From the NCBI GenBank assembly GCA_905236685.1, contig CAJOPD010000078.1, forward strand, positions 1 through 28,076: a DNA stretch of 28,076 nucleotides. The letters run 5' to 3'. Shown piece after piece: positions 24,607 through 28,076 of this stretch. Origin of the DNA: an uncultured Clostridia bacterium. GTDB lineage: Bacteria; Bacillota; Clostridia; UBA1381. Each line of letters starts with the position of its first letter. Position 1 is the stretch's first letter. The notes below the pieces were generated by a model that saw only the letters and a list, made by a program, of their open reading frames with translations, was not told where the DNA came from and searched no databases. The translations under genes and the position numbers were made by a program.

Positions 24607-24615
24607 ATTATATCA
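24607..24615 (-). promoter_or_regulatory. Extended -10 promoter for the yicC-to-thiI operon
   Basis: On the minus strand TGA (24615-24613) directly precedes a perfect TATAAT (24612-24607), an extended -10 element. No good -35 lies 16-18 bases upstream (best is ATGTTA at 18), which such promoters tolerate. The predicted start point leaves a leader of roughly 25 bases before GTG 24575. Confidence 0.65.
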
Positions 24616-24662
24616 TAAATTTCAAAAAATTAACATACTTTTTCAAAAAAATATTATTTTTT

Positions 24663-24691
24663 TTGATTTTATTTTCGTTTTGTGTTATACT
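24663..24691 (+). promoter_or_regulatory. Sigma-A-type promoter of rqcH
   Basis: TTGATT (24663-24668) and TATACT (24686-24691) are separated by exactly 17 bases. A dense A-run/T-run stretch lies just upstream and could act as an UP element. The transcript would have a leader of about 25 bases, with GAGG 8 bases before the ATG. Confidence 0.7.
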
Positions 24692-24723
24692 GATTAAAAT
24701 TAAGTGTTTACGAGGTATTTTAA

Positions 24724-26475
24724 ATGGCGTTCGACACCCTTTGCGTAAAGAAAATAGTTTCGGAACTTTCAGAAAAGCTCTGCGGCGGAAAAATAGATAA
24801 AATCTATCAGCCCGAAAAGGACGAGCTCCTTTTTGCCGTACGCACAAAAACCGAAAATTTAATGCTTGTTATTTCTGCAAGCGCGAACAACGCAAGAGTG
24901 CATTTTGCCCAAAAAACCAAGGAAAATCCCATCTCTGCGCCGATGTTTTGTATGCTTTTGAGAAAACACTTATCGGGCGGCAGGATTACCGCTGTTTTGC
25001 AGACGGATTATGAGCGCATTATCGAATTTGAAATCGAATCGCGAAATGAGCTCGGTGATATCGCTAAAAAGCGCTTAATTACCGAAATTATGGGCAGAAA
25101 TTCAAATATTATCCTATGCGACAGCGATTACAGAATAATCGACTCCATAAAGCGCGTCGATTTTTCGCAAAGCTCGGTACGGCAAATATTGCCGAACGGC
25201 AAATATGTTTTACCGCCGAAGCAGGACAAAATCCCGATTTTATCCGATGAAATCTCAAATATTTCACTTGATTTTTCAAAAGAGGGGCAAAAGCCCGAAA
25301 ATGTTATTTTAAGCGCTGTTTCGGGGATAAGCCCGCTTACCGCACGAGAGATTGTTTACGGTGTTTTGGGGACAAATTCGCTCCTTTGCGATGAGCTTAC
25401 CCGTGAAATGCGGCAAAAGCTTAACTCGGCGGTGGTGAATTTTACGAAAAACTTAAAATTTGCGCCCACAATAATTTTTGACGAAAACCAAAAGCCTGCC
25501 GAATTTTCCGCAACAGCAATTTTTCAATACGGAAAAGGGTTTGATACGGTTTGTTACAATTCGATGAGCGAAGTAATTGATATTTTTTACAAAAAGCGTG
25601 ACGAAACCGAGCGGTTAAAGCAAAAAAGTTCAGCAATCACAAAGCTTTTGAAGAATAATATCGAGCGTTGTGCAAAAAAGCTTTCCATTCAGCAAAAAAC
25701 TCTAAAAGACGCTGAAAACAAGGACAAATACAAGATTTACGGCGATTTGATTACCGCAAATATTTACAAAATCACAAAGGGCGACAAAGCCGTTATTCTG
25801 GAAAACTATTACGAGGACAGCAGTCCGTCTGTAAAAATCGAGCTTTCCGAAACGCTTACTCCTGCACAGAACGCACAGCGTTATTACAAGCTTTATTCCA
25901 AGTTCAAAAATGCGGAGGTTGAAGTAAAAAAGCAGCTTAAATCAACCCTTGCGGATTTGGAATACTTTGAAAGCACCCTTGCTCTTACCGAAAATCTGAC
26001 CTCAGAAGCCGACATAAATGCGGTAAAAGCGGAGCTTTCCGAGCTTGGATACATCAAGCGGCAAAAGTCTTTTAAAAAGCAAAAAATGCCTCAGGCAAAG
26101 CCCTTTCATTTTATTTCAAGCGACGGATTTGACATATATGTCGGAAAAAATAACACGCAAAACGATTATCTGACCTTAAAATTTGCAAATTCCGCTGACC
26201 TTTGGTTCCACACAAAGCAAATTCACGGCTCGCACACGGTAATCAAGCTTGGCATAGACAAGAATATTCCCGACAAAACCGTTTTGGAAGCCGCACAGCT
26301 TGCCGCGTATTATTCAAAAGCACGAAATTCTTCACAAGTGCCTGTCGATTATACTAATATTAAAAATGTGAAAAAGCCGCGCGGCGCAAAGCCCGGAATG
26401 GTCATTTATGAAGGCTACAACACCCTTTATGTAACGCCGAAAAGCCCCGAACAACTCGGCTTAACTGTATCTTAA
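24724..26475 (+). CDS. rqcH: Ribosome quality-control factor RqcH (NFACT family)
   Basis: Binds stalled 50S-peptidyl-tRNA and adds C-terminal alanine tails that mark the chain for ClpXP-type proteolysis. Older annotations call the family fibronectin-binding protein. The 583-residue protein has NFACT-N (about 1-200: NNARVHFAQ, PMFCMLLRKHLSGG, EIMGRNSNIIL), a helix-hairpin-helix-like part, a central coiled coil (about 290-430, including a Lys-rich helix), and NFACT-R (about 455-575: DIYVGKNNTQND, DLWFHTKQIHGSHTVI). At the position of the Asp-Arg pair needed for tRNA in B. subtilis RqcH this protein has E97-R98, a conservative change. It is the only plus-strand gene, divergent from yicC, convergent with clpX. 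Confidence 0.96.
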   Translation: MAFDTLCVKKIVSELSEKLCGGKIDKIYQPEKDELLFAVRTKTENLMLVISASANNARVHFAQKTKENPISAPMFCMLLRKHLSGGRITAVLQTDYERIIEFEIESRNELGDIAKKRLITEIMGRNSNIILCDSDYRIIDSIKRVDFSQSSVRQILPNGKYVLPPKQDKIPILSDEISNISLDFSKEGQKPENVILSAVSGISPLTAREIVYGVLGTNSLLCDELTREMRQKLNSAVVNFTKNLKFAPTIIFDENQKPAEFSATAIFQYGKGFDTVCYNSMSEVIDIFYKKRDETERLKQKSSAITKLLKNNIERCAKKLSIQQKTLKDAENKDKYKIYGDLITANIYKITKGDKAVILENYYEDSSPSVKIELSETLTPAQNAQRYYKLYSKFKNAEVEVKKQLKSTLADLEYFESTLALTENLTSEADINAVKAELSELGYIKRQKSFKKQKMPQAKPFHFISSDGFDIYVGKNNTQNDYLTLKFANSADLWFHTKQIHGSHTVIKLGIDKNIPDKTVLEAAQLAAYYSKARNSSQVPVDYTNIKNVKKPRGAKPGMVIYEGYNTLYVTPKSPEQLGLTVS

Positions 26476-26478
26476 ACG

Positions 26479-26509
26479 AAAAAACAGCAGGAAAAATCCT
26501 GCTGTTTTT
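26479..26509. terminator. Bidirectional terminator between rqcH and clpX
   Basis: Arms 26480-26492 and 26497-26509 pair perfectly over 13 bp with a 4-A loop. The GC-rich core CAGCAGGA/TCCTGCTG is flanked by an A-run on the left and a T-run on the right, so it ends in U residues on both strands. It starts 4 bases after the rqcH stop and overlaps the first two positions of the clpX stop codon region. Confidence 0.92.
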
Positions 26510-27740
26510 AACTTACCTTTTCTCTTATTATTTCAGGCTCCTTGCCGTCTGTTATACAATCCTTTCGGATTACGCACTGCTTTACATCGGGCTCCGACGG
26601 GATATTGAACATCATATCGGTCATCGTTTCCTCAATAATCGAGCGCAATCCTCTTGCTCCTGTATTCCGTTTAAGCGCCATATCCGCAATAGCCTCAACC
26701 GCACCTTTATCAAAGGTCAACTTTACATTGTCCATTTTAAGAAGCGACTGATACTGCTTTATAAGCGCGTTTTTAGGCTCTGTCAAAATCTTTATAAGCG
26801 CTTTTCTGTCAAGCTTTTCAAGCTTTGCAACTATCGGAAGTCTGCCGATAAATTCGGGAATTAACCCGAACTTTAAAAAGTCTTGCGGGGTTACCTGCTT
26901 TAACAGCTTTGAAACATCTGCCTCGTGCTTACTCTCGATTTCCGCGCCAAAGCCGAGGCTCTTTTTTCCGACACGATCGGCAATAATTTTTTCAAGCCCG
27001 TCAAATGCGCCGCCGCAGATAAAGAGTATGTTAGTTGTATCAATCTGTATAAATTCCTGATGCGGATGCTTTCTTCCGCCTGTTGGCGGCACAGACGCAA
27101 CCGTACCCTCCAAAACCTTTAAAAGCGTTTGCTGAACGCCTTCGCCGCTTACATCTCTCGTGATTGAAACATTTTCGCCTTTTCTTGCGATTTTATCGAT
27201 TTCGTCAATATAGATTATGCCCTTTTCCGCCGCCTCAATATCGTAATCTGCCGCCTGAATGAGCTTTAACAGTATATTTTCCACATCTTCGCCGACATAT
27301 CCTGCCTCGGTAAGCGTTGTTGCATCGGAAATCGCAAAAGGCACATTTAAAATTCTTGCTAAATTCTGGACAAGAAAAGTCTTACCCGAGCCCGTCGGAC
27401 CTACCATTAAGATGTTGCTCTTTTGCAGTTCTACATCATTATCGTCACCGTTTGCAATACGCTTATAGTGATTATAAACCGCAACGGAAAGGATTTTTTT
27501 TGCGTCCTCCTGCCCTATTACATATTGGTCAAGGATTTCCTTGATTTCCTTGGGCTTTGGGAGCTCCGCGCCCTTTTCAATCGTATTTTCGTCATACTTG
27601 CCCGCCAGTACATATTCGCACTGTTTTATACATTCATCGCATATATATACACCGGGACCGGACACCAAGGTATCTACCTCTGACTCCTTTTTGCCGCAGA
27701 AAGAACACCTTATTTCTCTTTTATCATCAGATTTCGCCAT
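26508..27740 (-). CDS. clpX: ATP-dependent Clp protease ATP-binding subunit ClpX
   Basis: AAA+ unfoldase that delivers substrates to ClpP. The 410-residue protein has the N-terminal zinc domain with C12, C15, C34 and C37, Walker A GPTGSGKT (114-121), pore loop GYVGED, Walker B IIYIDEIDKI, the RKH loop GGRKHPHQEF, the ClpP-docking loop LGF (canonical IGF or LGF), and sensor-2 region NTGARGLRSI near the C terminus. All essential elements are present. It begins 15 bases after clpP, so the two form an operon, and ends inside the shared terminator. It faces rqcH, whose alanine tails are known ClpXP degradation signals in B. subtilis. Confidence 0.98.
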   Translation of the reverse strand: MAKSDDKREIRCSFCGKKESEVDTLVSGPGVYICDECIKQCEYVLAGKYDENTIEKGAELPKPKEIKEILDQYVIGQEDAKKILSVAVYNHYKRIANGDDNDVELQKSNILMVGPTGSGKTFLVQNLARILNVPFAISDATTLTEAGYVGEDVENILLKLIQAADYDIEAAEKGIIYIDEIDKIARKGENVSITRDVSGEGVQQTLLKVLEGTVASVPPTGGRKHPHQEFIQIDTTNILFICGGAFDGLEKIIADRVGKKSLGFGAEIESKHEADVSKLLKQVTPQDFLKFGLIPEFIGRLPIVAKLEKLDRKALIKILTEPKNALIKQYQSLLKMDNVKLTFDKGAVEAIADMALKRNTGARGLRSIIEETMTDMMFNIPSEPDVKQCVIRKDCITDGKEPEIIREKVS

Positions 27741-27755
27741 TATATTTCCCCTTTA

Positions 27756-28076
27756 TTATTTACCGTTACGGCTCACAATTACCTCGTCAACCAAGCCGTA
27801 CGCTTTTGCAGCGTCTGCTGACATAAAGTTATCCCTTTCGGTATCCGCCATAATAACATCAAGCGGCTGACCTGTCCGCTCCGCCAAAATCTCATTTAGG
27901 TGCTTTTTGATACCGACAATATGCTCGGCGTGAATTTGTATATCTGTCGCCTGACCTTGAAGTCCTCCCAAAAGCGGCTGATGAATCATAATTTCGCTGT
28001 TCGGAAGTGCAAAGCGCTTGCCCTTTGTGCCCGCACACAGCAAAAATGCGCCCATACTCGCCGCCATACCCACGCA
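27756..28076 (-). CDS. clpP: ATP-dependent Clp protease proteolytic subunit ClpP, 5' part beyond window
   Basis: C-terminal 106 residues of the serine protease that forms the ClpXP/ClpCP chamber. The visible frame begins at the active-site turn CVGMAASMGAFLL, where S7 of the fragment is the catalytic serine; the catalytic histidine lies in IMIHQPLLGG, and the catalytic aspartate in DTERDNFMSA. The C terminus is EVIVSRNGK. The start codon and roughly the first 90 residues lie past the right edge; internal ATGs here are not the start. It is 15 bases upstream of clpX. Identity is firm from the complete catalytic triad. Confidence 0.97.
   Translation of the reverse strand, partial: CVGMAASMGAFLLCAGTKGKRFALPNSEIMIHQPLLGGLQGQATDIQIHAEHIVGIKKHLNEILAERTGQPLDVIMADTERDNFMSADAAKAYGLVDEVIVSRNGK

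Noticed and set aside
24608..24847. 79-residue minus-strand frame crossing the yicC-rqcH gap
   Set aside because: Overlaps the rqcH start and both promoters, has low-complexity Lys/Phe content and no ribosome binding site.
1..28076. CRISPR array, tRNA/rRNA genes, insertion sequences, phage genes, toxin-antitoxin or defence systems
   Set aside because: Read for repeats, short non-coding gaps and signature proteins; none seen, and nearly all bases are in recognised core genes.

Overview
The window is chromosomal core DNA from a low-to-moderate-GC Gram-positive bacterium, most likely a clostridial Firmicute. The evidence is the run yicC-remA-gmk-rpoZ-priA-def-fmt-rsmB-rlmN-prpC-prkC-rsgA-rpe, a lipoprotein signal on a substrate-binding protein, a PASTA-domain kinase, an HPr with a regulatory serine at position 46, RemA, and an IspH that runs straight into an S1 ribosomal-protein domain (a fusion typical of Clostridia). 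The species cannot be named from this sequence. There are 27 protein genes, 26 on the minus strand, with only rqcH on the plus strand. No RNA gene, insertion sequence, prophage gene or CRISPR array is visible. No stretch over 300 bases lacks a gene.

Layout, in the direction of minus-strand transcription from the right edge. (1) clpP (5' end cut off) and clpX form a protease operon ending at a strong bidirectional terminator shared with rqcH. (2) rqcH (24724-26475, plus) has its own sigma-A-type promoter and diverges from yicC. (3) From yicC (24575) to thiI (9315) sixteen genes follow with gaps of at most 22 bases or small overlaps: yicC, remA, gmk, rpoZ, priA, def, fmt, yugP-like peptidase, rsmB, rlmN, prpC, prkC, rsgA, rpe, cysteine desulfurase, thiI. 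This looks like one 15-kb operon. (4) recA and ptsH each have a good promoter, and ptsH is followed by a hairpin terminator. (5) uvrC, a lone peptide-type substrate-binding lipoprotein, an RpiR-type regulator, a BaiN/HI0933-family flavoprotein, cmk, plsC and ispH(-rpsA) form a second tightly packed cluster running off the left edge.

Most genes serve translation and its quality control: start-methionine formylation and deformylation, rRNA methylation, 30S maturation GTPase, tRNA thiolation, and rescue of stalled 50S subunits by RqcH. Others serve nucleotide supply (gmk, cmk), DNA repair and restart (recA, uvrC, priA), and Ser/Thr phosphosignalling (prkC/prpC). Several start codons were moved from the longest ORF to a site with a proper ribosome binding site (plsC, the lipoprotein, uvrC, nifS-type desulfurase, prkC, yicC); thiI and yicC appear to start with GTG.

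I found no convincing undescribed system. The points most worth a second look are a perfect 12-bp hairpin early in rsgA carrying a Shine-Dalgarno/AUG/stop mini-ORF, the orphan binding-protein/RpiR pair inside a housekeeping operon, the terminator wedged against the uvrC ribosome binding site, and a recA promoter with no recognisable LexA box.
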